This document shows, piece by piece, positions 35,434-44,275 of a DNA stretch of 64,000 nucleotides; positions within the stretch are counted from its first letter, which is position 1; each line of letters opens with the position of its first letter. The notes beneath the pieces were generated by a model. That model was not told the origin of the DNA, searched no databases, and saw nothing but the letters and a program-made list of their open reading frames with translations. Source of the DNA: Rhodococcus_G sp042879035 (GTDB taxonomy: Bacteria > Actinomycetota > Actinomycetes > Mycobacteriales > Mycobacteriaceae); assembly GCF_042879035.1 (NCBI RefSeq), contig NZ_JBIAOU010000008.1:141828-205827 (forward strand), in the 5' to 3' direction. The translations under genes were made by a program, and so were the position numbers.

Positions 35434-36660
35434 CTAGCCGACGGTCGCGCCGAACACCTGGGCGGCCGTCTCCGCGGTGACCGTCACCGGCGGATCGGAC
35501 GCCGCGATCCACGCCGACTCACCCCGCGCCAGGACCAGGGTGTCGTCGCCGCACCGGAGGGTGACGGATCCGGACGTGCACAGCAGGATCCGGGGGCCGG
35601 CGGATCCCAGTTCGGCCGCCGGTGTGTCCGCCGTCAGCTCGATCCGGGACAGGGAGAACTCGGGTGCCGGGGTGTCGTAGAGGTGGACCGGGCCGCCCGC
35701 GCTTCCCTCCGCCGCCGTCGCGGTGCGCACCGGACCGGTCAGTGGCTCGAAGTCCAGTACCCGCAACAGTTCCGGCACGTCGACGTGCTTCGGCGTCAGT
35801 CCGCCCCGGAGCACGTTGTCCGAGTTGGCCATCACCTCGACGCCGAGACCGTGCAGGTAGGCGTGCAGGTTGCCCGCGGCCAGGTACAGGCCCTCTCCCG
35901 GTTCGAGCGTGATCCGGTTCAGGAGCATCGACGCCAGGACACCCGCGTCACCCGGGTAGGACTCCCCCAGACCGAGGACCGTCTGCACCTCGCCCGCGAA
36001 CTCGCGCGCCTCGGCCGGCCCGGACAGGTACCGCACGCACCCGTCGAGGATCTGCGGCAGCAACGTGCCGAGGGCCGGCGGCGGCAGCGTGATCCAGGTG
36101 GTGAACAGGGCGCGCAGCCCCGACGAATCCGGTTGTCCCTCCAGCAGGGCGATGTAGTGCTCGAGCGCGGGCACGTCGAGCGCCCGCAGCAACTCGACCG
36201 TGCGCCGCGGATCCCGGAAGCCGGCGAGCACCTCGAATCGGGTCAGTGCGACCACCAGCTCCGGCTTGTGGCTGTCGTCGCGGTAGTTCCGCACCGGGGA
36301 GTCCCGGGGGATCCCCGCGGCCTCCTCGCGGGCGAAGCCCTCCTTGGCCTGTGCGGCGCTCGGATGCGCCTGCAGGGAGAGCGGTTCGTCGGCGGCGAGC
36401 AGCTTGAGCAGGAACGGCAGCCGGTCACCGAACCCCGCGCGGGCCCGGGTACCGAGGTGACCGACCGGGTCCTGCGTGATCGCGGCCAGCAACGACACCT
36501 CGGAGTCGCCGATCAGCAACCGGGACGGGTTCGCCGGGTGCGCGCCGAGCCAGAGTTCGGCTTCCGGATGGTTCGACGGGACGGGACGACCGCACAGTTC
36601 GGCGATCGCGGTGCGCGACCCCCAGGCGTAGGTACGGATCGCGCCCTGCAGCGGATGCAC
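35434..36660 (-). CDS. manA: Mannose-6-phosphate isomerase
   Basis: A 408-residue type I phosphomannose isomerase linking fructose-6-P and mannose-6-P, the entry to GDP-mannose for lipomannan, PIMs and trehalose-linked glycolipids. AELWLGAHPANPS (about 34-46), LSLQAHPS (zinc ligands Gln/His, about 95) and GEGLYLAAGNLHAYLHGLGVEVMANSDNVL (read as blocks GNLHAYL and EVMANSDN, about 265) are typical. GTG 36660 directly follows the TAA of the upstream gene. Confidence 0.95.
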   Translation of the reverse strand: MHPLQGAIRTYAWGSRTAIAELCGRPVPSNHPEAELWLGAHPANPSRLLIGDSEVSLLAAITQDPVGHLGTRARAGFGDRLPFLLKLLAADEPLSLQAHPSAAQAKEGFAREEAAGIPRDSPVRNYRDDSHKPELVVALTRFEVLAGFRDPRRTVELLRALDVPALEHYIALLEGQPDSSGLRALFTTWITLPPPALGTLLPQILDGCVRYLSGPAEAREFAGEVQTVLGLGESYPGDAGVLASMLLNRITLEPGEGLYLAAGNLHAYLHGLGVEVMANSDNVLRGGLTPKHVDVPELLRVLDFEPLTGPVRTATAAEGSAGGPVHLYDTPAPEFSLSRIELTADTPAAELGSAGPRILLCTSGSVTLRCGDDTLVLARGESAWIAASDPPVTVTAETAAQVFGATVG

Positions 36661-37797
36661 TTATCGCCCGCCGATCAGTCGCAGGTACACGGCCGCCATC
36701 TCCAACCTGACGGCCATCACGGCCAACTGTTCCACCTCGGTGTTCCCCCCACCCTGAGCGGGACCCTCCGCGGCCCGACCCGTCATCTCCCTGTCCCCCG
36801 TTCCCATTTCGTCGACCTCTTCAGCGGTCGTGATCAGTTCCGCATCCGCGAGCGCCGCCATCCGACGCCCCGTGTATCCGCGCGACTCCGTCGTGGCCAG
36901 GACGAACACCCGGGCCGGCGCAACGGGTGCGGGTCCGTCGAGTTCCTCGTCGTGGAAGATCGGGTCGTATCCGGGCGGGGCGTCCGCCGCCGCGCTCAGC
37001 AGAGCCGCGGAGGCGAGCACGTCCGCCAGACCGGCCGCTCCGGCGATCACCCCGGCGGTGCGCAGCATCATGTCCGCGCCGTGGTCGGCCAGGACGCTGG
37101 TCGCGGCGTCGTCGCCCACCAGCAGCACGCGCCGCCCCTGCATGCGCACGGCCAGCGTCTTCGCCGGATTGTGGAACACCTCGGCGGACGGACTGTTGCG
37201 CGCCGCCTCGGCGTCGAGGACGTCGGCGAGGGTCGACAGGTCGGCCGGTAGACCGGCGGACCGGCCCGACTCGAGAACCGACAGCACCGCCAGCCCGGCC
37301 GCGACGTACCGCAGGAATCCGTGCCGGTCCGGCACCGGAAGGCGCGGCGGGAGCAGCGACCCCCGCCCGGCCGCGGCCGCCTGCAGCGGCCCCTCCGCGG
37401 GGGCCACGACCACCAGTTCTGCACCGCGCCGCAACGTGGAGTCGGCGGCGGCGACCAGGCGGGGGTCACCGGCATCCTCGCCGGCCACGACCACGACGTC
37501 GAGCGAACCCAGCCAGGGCGGAACAGCGGACGCGTGGACGATCGGCAATCCCAGTCGCGCACCGAGCGCCGCCTGCAGCAGTGCCGCGGCGCGTCCGGCG
37601 CGTCCTCCCGTCGTGACCAGCACGACGCTGCGCGGCCGCAGGCCCCGGATTCGGTCGAGTGCGCCCTCGGAGACGGCAGCGGCGACCGACCGGACCTGCG
37701 CCCCACCGAGCGCGGCGGCACGCATGGCGCCTTCGGTGTCGGCGGCGGCGACGCTCGCGGCGTCGTCGAGATCGAGAAGGGGTGACGGAGCCGTCAT
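36661..37797 (-). CDS. SIS-domain (TobH-like) sugar isomerase-like protein
   Basis: A 378-residue protein with two Rossmann-like SIS halves: VVLVTTGGRAGRAAALLQAA (about 60-80) and a second half with HNPAKTLAVRMQGRRVLLVG (about 210-230). Annotated in relatives as TobH or bifunctional phosphoglucose/phosphomannose isomerase-like; Rv3256c is the mycobacterial equivalent. Catalytic residues are not certain, so a role in mannose metabolism is inferred from manA and pmmA on each side. ATG 37797 follows AGGAAGG. Confidence 0.8.
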   Translation of the reverse strand: MTAPSPLLDLDDAASVAAADTEGAMRAAALGGAQVRSVAAAVSEGALDRIRGLRPRSVVLVTTGGRAGRAAALLQAALGARLGLPIVHASAVPPWLGSLDVVVVAGEDAGDPRLVAAADSTLRRGAELVVVAPAEGPLQAAAAGRGSLLPPRLPVPDRHGFLRYVAAGLAVLSVLESGRSAGLPADLSTLADVLDAEAARNSPSAEVFHNPAKTLAVRMQGRRVLLVGDDAATSVLADHGADMMLRTAGVIAGAAGLADVLASAALLSAAADAPPGYDPIFHDEELDGPAPVAPARVFVLATTESRGYTGRRMAALADAELITTAEEVDEMGTGDREMTGRAAEGPAQGGGNTEVEQLAVMAVRLEMAAVYLRLIGGR

Positions 37798-37926
37798 GGC
37801 AACCTTCCTTTCTCGCCACCGCTCGGGAACTCGGCCCGTGCGCACTGCCGGGGGCTCTCACGCTGCCCGGTGCCACCATTCTCGCACCGCAGGCCCCGCG
37901 AGTGTGTGGTGCTCATCGAGGCTGGC

Positions 37927-39303
37927 TCAGGCACGCACCACAGCGAGGATCTCGGCGACGAGGGCGTCGACCTGCTCGGCGGTCGGCGCCTCCACGTTCA
38001 GGCGCAGCAGCGGCTCGGTGTTCGAGGCGCGGAGGTTGAACCACGCACCGTCGCCGAGATCGACCGTCACCCCGTCGAGTCGGTCGACCGATGCGGTGCG
38101 CTCGACGAACGCCGCGAGCACCGCCGCGGTCCGCTCTCCGGCGTCCTCGACCGTCGAGTTGATCTCGCCGGACGCCGCGTACTTGTTGTAGGACGCCATC
38201 AGCTCGGACAGCGGCTCGTCCTGCTCGCCGAGCGCGGCCAGCACGTGCAGCGCGGCGAGCATGCCGGAGTCCGCGCCCCAGAAGTCGCGGAAGTAGTAGT
38301 GCGCGGAGTGCTCCCCACCGAACACCGCACCGGTCTCGGCCATCTGCTGCTTGATGAAGGAGTGTCCGACCCGGGTCCGGACCGGAGTGCCGCCCAGTTC
38401 CGTGACCAGTTCGGGCACCGCCCGCGAGGTGATCAGGTTGTGAATCACTGTGGCGCCCGGCGTCTTCGACAGCTCCCGCTCGGCGACGAGCGCGGTCACC
38501 GCGGACGGCGAGACGGGATCGCCCTTCTCGTCGACGACGAAGCAGCGGTCGGCGTCGCCGTCGAAGGCGAGTCCGACGTCGGCACCGGTCGACCGGACGT
38601 ACTCCTGCAGGTCGACCAGGTTCTTCGGGTCGAGCGGGTTGGCCTCGTGGTTCGGGAAGGTGCCGTCGAGTTCGAAGTACAGCGGTTCGACGGACAGCGG
38701 CAGGCCCGCGAGCACGGCGGGGACGGTGTGCCCGCCCATGCCGTTGCCCGCGTCGACGGCGACGGTCATCGGGCGGATCCCCGACAGGTTCACCAGGCCG
38801 CGCAGGAACTCGGCGTAGTCACCGAGCACGTCCTTCTCCGTGACACTGCCCACCGGTCCCTCGTGACCCGGAACCCCGGCGATGACCTCGTTCGCGATCG
38901 TGGACAGCCCGGTGTCCTGGCCGACGGGCTTCGCGCCGGCCCGGCACATCTTGATTCCGTTGTACCGCGCGGGATTGTGGCTTGCGGTGAACATCGCGCC
39001 CGGGCAGTCCAGCAGGCCGGAGGCGAAGTAGAGCTCGTCGGTCGACGCGAGACCGATCAGCACGACGTCGAGCCCCTGCGCGGTGACACCGTCGGCGAAC
39101 GCCGCGGCCAACTCCGGTGACGAGGCCCGCATGTCGTGCCCGATCACGACGCGGGTGGCGTTCTGCGTCGGATCCTGGCGAACCAGTCGGGCGAACGCGC
39201 CCGCGACGTCCCGCACGAAGTCGCTGTCGAGTTGTTCACCGACAACACCGCGGACGTCGTATGCCTTGATCAGGGCATGGACGGATTCGGCGGTTCGGGC
39301 CAC
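37927..39303 (-). CDS. manB: Phosphomannomutase/phosphoglucomutase
   Basis: A 458-residue alpha-D-phosphohexomutase converting mannose-6-P to mannose-1-P. The phosphoserine loop is TASHNP (about 107), the metal loop FDGDADRC (about 245), the sugar loop GGEHSAHYYF (about 322) and the phosphate loop RASNTEPLLRLN near the end. GTG 39303 has CTAGGAG upstream. Third gene in the direction pmm, SIS protein, manA, so the three can supply GDP-mannose synthesis together with the pyrophosphorylase at 45831. Confidence 0.94.
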   Translation of the reverse strand: MARTAESVHALIKAYDVRGVVGEQLDSDFVRDVAGAFARLVRQDPTQNATRVVIGHDMRASSPELAAAFADGVTAQGLDVVLIGLASTDELYFASGLLDCPGAMFTASHNPARYNGIKMCRAGAKPVGQDTGLSTIANEVIAGVPGHEGPVGSVTEKDVLGDYAEFLRGLVNLSGIRPMTVAVDAGNGMGGHTVPAVLAGLPLSVEPLYFELDGTFPNHEANPLDPKNLVDLQEYVRSTGADVGLAFDGDADRCFVVDEKGDPVSPSAVTALVAERELSKTPGATVIHNLITSRAVPELVTELGGTPVRTRVGHSFIKQQMAETGAVFGGEHSAHYYFRDFWGADSGMLAALHVLAALGEQDEPLSELMASYNKYAASGEINSTVEDAGERTAAVLAAFVERTASVDRLDGVTVDLGDGAWFNLRASNTEPLLRLNVEAPTAEQVDALVAEILAVVRA

Positions 39304-39359
39304 AGCGGTTCTCCTAGTTCGGAACTTCGGTGTCGGTCACGCGGTACCGGACGAACGCG

Positions 39360-39396
39360 GTACCGACGTCGTCCCGTACCGAGACGACGTCGGTAC
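39360..39396 (-). terminator. Hairpin between the DUF3499 gene and the phosphomannomutase gene
   Basis: A perfect 14-bp stem (GTACCGACGTCGTC and complement) with a nine-base loop. It lies 75 nt after the DUF3499 stop and 57 nt before the mutase start; terminator or attenuator. Confidence 0.65.
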
Positions 39397-39470
39397 TCCG
39401 ATCACCCTAGTGCCCGGAGTGGGCCACCGCCCCACCGTCGTTTGCCGGGGTGTCGCGTCTACGAGCGCGT

Positions 39471-39848
39471 TCAGTTGCCGGGGTCGGGCAATACCCGCAG
39501 GTGCCCGCGCCGGCCGGTGCGGGCCGTCAACGACGTCGGCGCCGAGGCATCGGACACACGCGCGTCACCCCGCTCACCACGACCGGCCTCGCGGACCGCC
39601 TCGGCGAGCGCAGTCAGGTCGTCCTCGTCCGGAGTGGCACTGGAGAAGCCGCCCTCGTGGCGGACGAGTTCCCACCCCTTGGGCGCGGTGATCCGGGACG
39701 CGTGCTGTTCGCACAGATCCCAGGAATGCGGTTCGTCGACGGTGGCCAGCGGCCCGACGACCGCGGTCGAATCGGAGTAGACGTACGTCAGGGTCGCAAC
39801 GGCGGGGTTCTTGCACCCGGGCCGGCAGCATCGACGCAGTCCTCTCAC
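39471..39848 (-). CDS. DUF3499 family protein (Rv3258c-like)
   Basis: A 125-residue protein with cysteine pairs at the N-terminus (RRCCRPGCKNPA) and a later WDLCEQHASR, suggesting one zinc site. The second half is polar and poorly structured. Conserved across actinobacteria beside whiB2 and manB, function unknown. GTG 39848 is the only start fitting the conserved VRGLRRCCRPGC and has no ribosome binding site; TACCCT lies seven nucleotides upstream, so a leaderless mRNA is likely. Divergent from the metallopeptidase-like gene, 117 nt apart. Confidence 0.85.
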   Translation of the reverse strand: MRGLRRCCRPGCKNPAVATLTYVYSDSTAVVGPLATVDEPHSWDLCEQHASRITAPKGWELVRHEGGFSSATPDEDDLTALAEAVREAGRGERGDARVSDASAPTSLTARTGRRGHLRVLPDPGN

Positions 39849-39855
39849 GACTGAG

Positions 39856-39861
39856 AGGGTA
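39856..39861 (-). promoter_or_regulatory. -10 box (TACCCT) of the DUF3499 gene
   Basis: Minus-strand TACCCT followed by seven nucleotides and GTG 39848. Confidence 0.45.
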
Positions 39862-39951
39862 ACGCCCCGGACCCGACGAGACCTACTCGGACACACCGAA
39901 AGGGCTCGACGCCGCACAGTCGGGGGGAACCGGGCCGCCGGTGGGCGTCGG

Positions 39952-39957
39952 TAGCAT
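39952..39957 (+). promoter_or_regulatory. -10 box (TAGCAT) of the metallopeptidase-like gene
   Basis: TAGCAT is followed by eight nucleotides (CAACGGTT) and ATG 39966; no ribosome binding site is present. Confidence 0.5.
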
Positions 39958-39965
39958 CAACGGTT

Positions 39966-40460
39966 ATGCGTAGAGCCCGACACGGTCGACCACTGTCTTC
40001 CCGTTCGGTGGCCAGGCGTGGCCGTGGAATCCGTGGACCCGTACTGCCGCCGAGCGTGCCGGCCTGGCGCAGCCGCGCCGAGAAGTTCGACATGCTGGTA
40101 CTGGAGGCCTTCGCGCCGATCGACGCGCGCTGGCACGACCGCATCACGAAACTCGACATCGCCGTCGACGAGGTACCCAAGATCCGCGCTCTCGATCCCG
40201 ACTCGGTGACGTGGCCACCGGAGGTCGTCGCCGAAGGTCCGGTGCCACTGTCGCGTCTGGTTCCGGCGGGCGTCGACCGGCACGGAAACGCGACCCGCGC
40301 CCGCCTGGTGCTGTTCCGTCGCCCGCTGGAACTGCGTGCGAAACGCCCGGAGGACCTCGTCGATCTGCTCAACGAGGTGCTCGTCCGGCAGGTCGCGACC
40401 TACCTCGGCGTGGAGCCCGAGATCATCGACCCCGACCTGCCGGACGACTCCGACGAGTGA
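39966..40460 (+). CDS. Metallopeptidase-family (zincin-like) protein with degenerate HExxH
   Basis: A 164-residue homologue of Rv3259, classed with the zincin-like metallopeptidase family type 1. The N-terminal 40 residues are Arg-rich. The place of the HExxH helix reads LNEVLVRQVATYLGVEP (about 137-153): the first His is Asn and the second is not visible, so zinc peptidase activity is doubtful. The core blocks FDMLVLEAFAPID and VPLSRLVPAGVD fit the family. ATG 39966 seems to be used without a leader. Confidence 0.8.
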   Translation: MRRARHGRPLSSRSVARRGRGIRGPVLPPSVPAWRSRAEKFDMLVLEAFAPIDARWHDRITKLDIAVDEVPKIRALDPDSVTWPPEVVAEGPVPLSRLVPAGVDRHGNATRARLVLFRRPLELRAKRPEDLVDLLNEVLVRQVATYLGVEPEIIDPDLPDDSDE

Positions 40461-40526
40461 CGATCAACCGTGACAGCGCCGAGATCATATGGTGACCCGA
40501 CTGTGATCCACGGTCCGAAAACAAAT

Positions 40527-40557
40527 GCGCGCCAATCCCTTTCGGAATTCGGCGCGC
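40527..40557 (-). terminator. Terminator after whiB2
   Basis: Outer stem GCGCGCC/GGCGCGC (7 bp) and an inner AATCC/GGAATT stem with one bulge. It ends 1 nt from the whiB2 stop codon. Confidence 0.8.
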
Positions 40558-40558
40558 G

Positions 40559-40951
40559 CTAGACGATGCCCCGCTTGAGGCGTCGGCGTTCCCTCTCGGA
40601 GAGCCCACCCCAGATCCCGAATCGCTCGTCGTGCGCGAGCGCGTATTCGAGGCATTCGTCACGCACCTCACAACCGAGGCAGATGCGCTTCGCCTCCCGT
40701 GTCGAACCACCCTTTTCCGGGAAGAACGCCTCGGGATCGGTCTGCGCACACAGTGCGCGGTCCTGCCACTGATCCTCCACGGCGTCGAACATCTCGTCGA
40801 AACCGTTGACGATCAGACTGAGGATCGGGCGATCGACCTCCCGCTCCTCCTGTGATTGGCAGACGCCCCCCGCTGCGCCCGCCCTGGAATCGGTCTGCGG
40901 TTCGTAGCCAAGCACGCTGAGATGAGTCTTCGACTCGGGCTGATTGAGCAT
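40559..40951 (-). CDS. whiB2: WhiB2/WhmD, iron-sulfur division regulator
   Basis: A 130-residue WhiB protein. The C-terminal 80 residues match mycobacterial WhmD almost exactly: RALCAQTDPEAFFPEKGGST, RICLGCEVRDECLEYAL, ERFGIWGGLSERERRRLKRG. The four cluster cysteines are within RALC and CLGCEVRDEC. WhmD is needed for septation in M. smegmatis and is the WhiB of sporulating actinomycetes. The N-terminal 50 residues vary and hold one extra Cys. ATG 40951 follows GTGAGGAGG; the frame is open further but this start gives the usual length. Confidence 0.95.
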   Translation of the reverse strand: MLNQPESKTHLSVLGYEPQTDSRAGAAGGVCQSQEEREVDRPILSLIVNGFDEMFDAVEDQWQDRALCAQTDPEAFFPEKGGSTREAKRICLGCEVRDECLEYALAHDERFGIWGGLSERERRRLKRGIV

Positions 40952-41125
40952 CCGTTCCGCCTCCTCACCTTTGATAGCGCAGAACTTCCTGAACAGTTGA
41001 AAATGCCTCCCCGACAATGCCGTTCCCCAACCCCCGACCATCGCTCCCACCCCAATGGGAACGCGTGTTCGAAACTGGAGCCACCTCAATCGTTCTCACG
41101 GCGACCGCGGAATGACACATCTGTG

Positions 41126-41154
41126 ATTAGACACGGCCCACCGGACAGGGTCAA
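41126..41154 (-). promoter_or_regulatory. whiB2 promoter
   Basis: On the minus strand TTGACC (41149-41154), a 17-bp spacer and TCTAAT (41126-41131), the best primary-sigma match in the window. The predicted start near 41119 gives a leader of about 168 nt. Confidence 0.7.
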
Positions 41155-41287
41155 GCCGTCAGTGGCGATTGCCCTACCATCACACACCCCGAATCCATGA
41201 CGAAATCACGTTCGTGCGCGTCACCGGCGTGTCGCGTCGGCGGCCCCCGGCCGGGGGTGCGCCGCCCACCTCGTTCGCAGCGACGCC

Positions 41288-41293
41288 TAGGCT
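41288..41293 (+). promoter_or_regulatory. -10 box (TAGGCT) of fbiA
   Basis: TAGGCT is followed by eight nucleotides and GTG 41302, the same layout as for the lipid kinase gene and tmk. Confidence 0.55.
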
Positions 41294-41301
41294 CTTGGAA
41301 C

Positions 41302-42261
41302 GTGAGAGTGACTGTATTGGTCGGCGGTGTCGGTGGGGCGCGTTTCCTCCAGGGCGTGCGCAGTCTGCTCGCCGACACGGACGAGATCACCGCGATCGTC
41401 AACGTCGGCGACGACGTGTGGATGCACGGGTTGCGGATCTGCCCCGACCTCGACACCTGCATGTACACCCTCGGCGGCGGCATCGATCCCGTCCGCGGTT
41501 GGGGACATGTCGGCGAAACCTGGAATGCCAAGGAGGAACTCGCCGCCTACGGGGCGAAGCCGGACTGGTTCGGCCTCGGCGACCGGGACATCGCCACGCA
41601 CCTGATCCGGTCGCAGATGCTCCGTGCCGGCTACCCGCTCTCCGCCGTGACCGAAGCGCTGTGCAATCGCTGGCAGCCGGGTGTACGCCTGCTCCCCGTG
41701 ACCGATGATCGCAGCGAAACACACGTGGTCGTAACCGATCCCGAGGACGGCGAGCAGCGCGCGATCCACTTCCAGGAATGGTGGGTCCGGCATCGCGCGC
41801 AGATCCCGACACACAGCTTCGCGTATGTCGGCGCGGACTCCGCGACGCCGGCACCGGGCGTCCTCGAGGCGCTCGCGGACGCCGACGCGGTCCTGCTGGC
41901 CCCGTCGAATCCGGTGGTGAGCGTGGGCGCGATCCTCGCCGTACCCGGAATCCGCGGAGCCCTGCGCACCGGACGCGCCAAGGTCGTCGGACTCTCGCCA
42001 GTCGTCGGCGGAAAACCGTTGCGCGGCATGGCAGACGAGTGCCTCGACGTCATCGGCGTCGAGACCTCCGCCGAGGCCGTCGGCCGCCACTACGGCGCGC
42101 GCTCGACCACCGGCATCCTCGACGGCTGGCTGATCCACGAGACGGACACCGCCGAGGTGCCCGGCGTTCAGGTGCAGGCGGTACCACTGCTGATGACGGA
42201 CCCCGAGACGACCGCCGAGATGGCGCGCACCGCGCTGCGCCTGGCCGGGGTGGAGCTGTGA
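41302..42261 (+). CDS. fbiA: FbiA (CofD), 2-phospholactate/phosphoenolpyruvate transferase of F420 synthesis
   Basis: A 319-residue protein joining the phospho-carboxylate moiety to the deazaflavin Fo. VTVLVGGVGGARFLQGV (3-19) and the conserved NVGDD(V/F)...GL block (about 36-47), CPDLDTCMYTLGG, SPVVGGKPLRGMADECL and the C-terminal MTDPETT match CofD/FbiA. GTG 41302 fits both the family start and the nearby -10 box. First gene of fbiA-fbiB-NUDIX, all overlapping by GTGA. Confidence 0.95.
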   Translation: MRVTVLVGGVGGARFLQGVRSLLADTDEITAIVNVGDDVWMHGLRICPDLDTCMYTLGGGIDPVRGWGHVGETWNAKEELAAYGAKPDWFGLGDRDIATHLIRSQMLRAGYPLSAVTEALCNRWQPGVRLLPVTDDRSETHVVVTDPEDGEQRAIHFQEWWVRHRAQIPTHSFAYVGADSATPAPGVLEALADADAVLLAPSNPVVSVGAILAVPGIRGALRTGRAKVVGLSPVVGGKPLRGMADECLDVIGVETSAEAVGRHYGARSTTGILDGWLIHETDTAEVPGVQVQAVPLLMTDPETTAEMARTALRLAGVEL

Positions 42262-43649
42262 ACGACAACGGCGCGGCGATCGCGGGTGTCGGGAACCACG
42301 GCAGCGAGGTGGGCGACCACGGCGCCGGCGACGCGATCGAGATCCTTCCCGTCCCCGGACTGCCCGAGTTCCGACCCGGCGACGACCTGGCCGCGGCACT
42401 CGTCGCGGCAGCACCGTGGCTGGCGGACGGCGACGTCCTGGTCGTGACGAGCAAGATCGTCTCGAAGGTCGAGGGCCGAATCGTGGCCTCCCCCATCGAC
42501 CCCGAGAAACGCGACGCGGCACGGCGACGCCTGGTGGACCAGGAGGCGGTCCGCGTGCTCGCCCGCAAGGGTCGCACCCTCATCACGGAGAACCGGCTGG
42601 GAATCGTGCAGGCCGCCTCCGGCATCGACGGCTCGAACGTCCTCCCCACCGAGCTCGCGCTGTTGCCCGAGGATCCCGATGCCAGCGCCCGGACGCTGCG
42701 CGCGCGGATCGCCGACCTGCTCGGCGTGCGGGTGGCGGTCGTGATCACGGACACCATGGGACGCGCGTGGCGCAACGGCCAGACCGATGCCGCCATCGGA
42801 TCCGCCGGCGTTCCGGTGCTGCACGGGTACGCGGGATCCGTTGACGCACAGGGCAACGAGCTGATGGTCACCTCGGTCGCGGTGGCCGACGAATTGGCTG
42901 CCGCGGGCGATCTGGTGAAGGGAAAGACCGGCAGTCTGCCGGTCGCGGTCGTCCGCGGCCTCGCCCTCGTCGACGACGGGTCGAGCGCGTCGGACCTGAT
43001 CCGCCGCGGCGAGGAGGACCTGTTCTGGCTCGGCGCCGACGAGGCGATCACGCGCGGTCGCGGCGAAGCCCTGCTGCTGCGCCGGTCCGTCCGAGAGTTC
43101 TCCGCCGAAGCCGTCGACCCCCAGTCGATTCGGAATTCGATCGCCGACGCGTTGACCGCACCGGCGCCGCACCACACCCGGCCCGTGCGGTTCGTGTGGC
43201 TCCGGACGGCGCAGGCCCGCGACCGACTGCTGCGGGCGATGCGCGAGAGGTGGCGGGCGGACCTGACGGCCGACGGTCTCGACGAACGGGCGATCATCCG
43301 ACGCCTCGACCGCGGCGCCATACTGTTCGACGCACCGGAGTTGGTGATCCCCTTCTGCGTTCCCGACGGCGCGCACTCGTATCCCGATGCCGCTCGCACC
43401 GCGGCCGAACAGACGATGTTCACCGTGGCGGCCGGTGCGGCCGTGCAGGGGTTGCTGGTCGCGCTGGCCGCCCGGGGGCTCGGCAGCTGCTGGATCGGAT
43501 CGACGATCTTCACGCCCGAACTGGTCCGTACCGAACTCGGACTGCCCGACGACTGGGCACCGCTCGGATCGGTCGCGATCGGGCACCCGTCCGAGCCGCT
43601 GTCACCGCGCCCGCCCGTCGAGCCACACGAACTCCTGGTGGAGCGGTGA
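42258..43649 (+). CDS. fbiB: FbiB, F420:glutamyl ligase fused to an FMN-dependent reductase domain
   Basis: A 463-residue two-domain enzyme. The N-terminal CofE-like ligase (about 25-265: VVTSKIVSKVEGR, ITENRLGIVQAASGIDGSNV, ITDTMGRAWRNGQTDAAIGS) adds glutamates to F420. The C-terminal nitroreductase-like domain (about 270-460: RRSVREF, ALAARGLGSCWIGSTIF) reduces dehydro-F420 with FMN. The fusion is typical of actinobacteria. GTG 42258 overlaps the fbiA stop; it brings a 25-residue Gly/His-rich leader not usual in mycobacteria. Confidence 0.95.
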   Translation: MNDNGAAIAGVGNHGSEVGDHGAGDAIEILPVPGLPEFRPGDDLAAALVAAAPWLADGDVLVVTSKIVSKVEGRIVASPIDPEKRDAARRRLVDQEAVRVLARKGRTLITENRLGIVQAASGIDGSNVLPTELALLPEDPDASARTLRARIADLLGVRVAVVITDTMGRAWRNGQTDAAIGSAGVPVLHGYAGSVDAQGNELMVTSVAVADELAAAGDLVKGKTGSLPVAVVRGLALVDDGSSASDLIRRGEEDLFWLGADEAITRGRGEALLLRRSVREFSAEAVDPQSIRNSIADALTAPAPHHTRPVRFVWLRTAQARDRLLRAMRERWRADLTADGLDERAIIRRLDRGAILFDAPELVIPFCVPDGAHSYPDAARTAAEQTMFTVAAGAAVQGLLVALAARGLGSCWIGSTIFTPELVRTELGLPDDWAPLGSVAIGHPSEPLSPRPPVEPHELLVER

Positions 43650-44197
43650 GCGCACAGTCACTGCACACGTCGGCGCGGGCCGCCCTGCTGCAGTGGCAGA
43701 CCCCGAACGAGGCCGACGAGTCGCTGCGCCACACCATGCTCGCGTTCCTCGACGCGTCGCCGTCGGGGTGTCTGCGTGAACACGAGCCGGGCCACATCAC
43801 CGCCTCCTCACTGGTCCTCACGGAGGACGCGCGGCAGGTGCTGCTGACCCTGCACCCCAGAGTGGGCAGGTGGATTCAGCTCGGCGGACACTGCGAGCCC
43901 GCCGACGACACCGTCGTCACGGCGGCCCTGCGCGAGGCCACCGAGGAGTCCGGTATCTCCGGCCTGCGCATCGATCCGCTGCTGTTGTCCGCGCACACCC
44001 ACCCGATCACGTGCTCCCTGGGCAGGCCGACCCGGCACCTGGACCTGCGATTCCTGGTGTGGGCACCGACCGGGTCGGAGCCGGTGCGCAGCGACGAGTC
44101 CGACGACCTGCGCTGGTGGCCCGTCGACGCCCTCCCCGACACCGCCGAGCACGACACCATCGACCACCTGGTCGCTCTCGCCCGCCGGCGGCGGTGA
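43646..44197 (+). CDS. NUDIX hydrolase
   Basis: A 183-residue NUDIX protein. GGHCEPADDTVVTAALREAT followed by EESGI (about 75-99) carries the REUxEExGU metal-binding helix; the acidic residue before the helix is Asp rather than Glu. The N-terminus (LHTSARAALLQWQTPNEADE) resembles the family members found beside F420 genes. Substrate unknown; GTGA overlap with fbiB suggests a link to F420 or to house-cleaning of nucleotides. In M. tuberculosis the next gene after fbiB is a DNA methylase instead. Confidence 0.88.
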   Translation: MSAQSLHTSARAALLQWQTPNEADESLRHTMLAFLDASPSGCLREHEPGHITASSLVLTEDARQVLLTLHPRVGRWIQLGGHCEPADDTVVTAALREATEESGISGLRIDPLLLSAHTHPITCSLGRPTRHLDLRFLVWAPTGSEPVRSDESDDLRWWPVDALPDTAEHDTIDHLVALARRRR

Positions 44198-44261
44198 CCG
44201 GACGCGGATCACTCGCCGCCGCGGCGGCACTGACGCACACCGAATTGCCGGCATCGGTGGA

Positions 44262-44267
44262 TAGTCT
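44262..44267 (+). promoter_or_regulatory. -10 box (TAGTCT) of the methyltransferase gene
   Basis: TAGTCT, then eight nucleotides, then ATG 44276, with no ribosome binding site. Confidence 0.5.
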
Positions 44268-44275
44268 CTCGGTTC

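Larger units (their letters stand above)
40952..41301. other. 350-nt region between whiB2 and fbiA
   Basis: No gene was seen. It holds the whiB2 promoter (41126-41154) with a leader of about 168 nt, relatively AT-rich near 40970-41060, and the fbiA -10 box (41288-41293). Confidence 0.6.
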
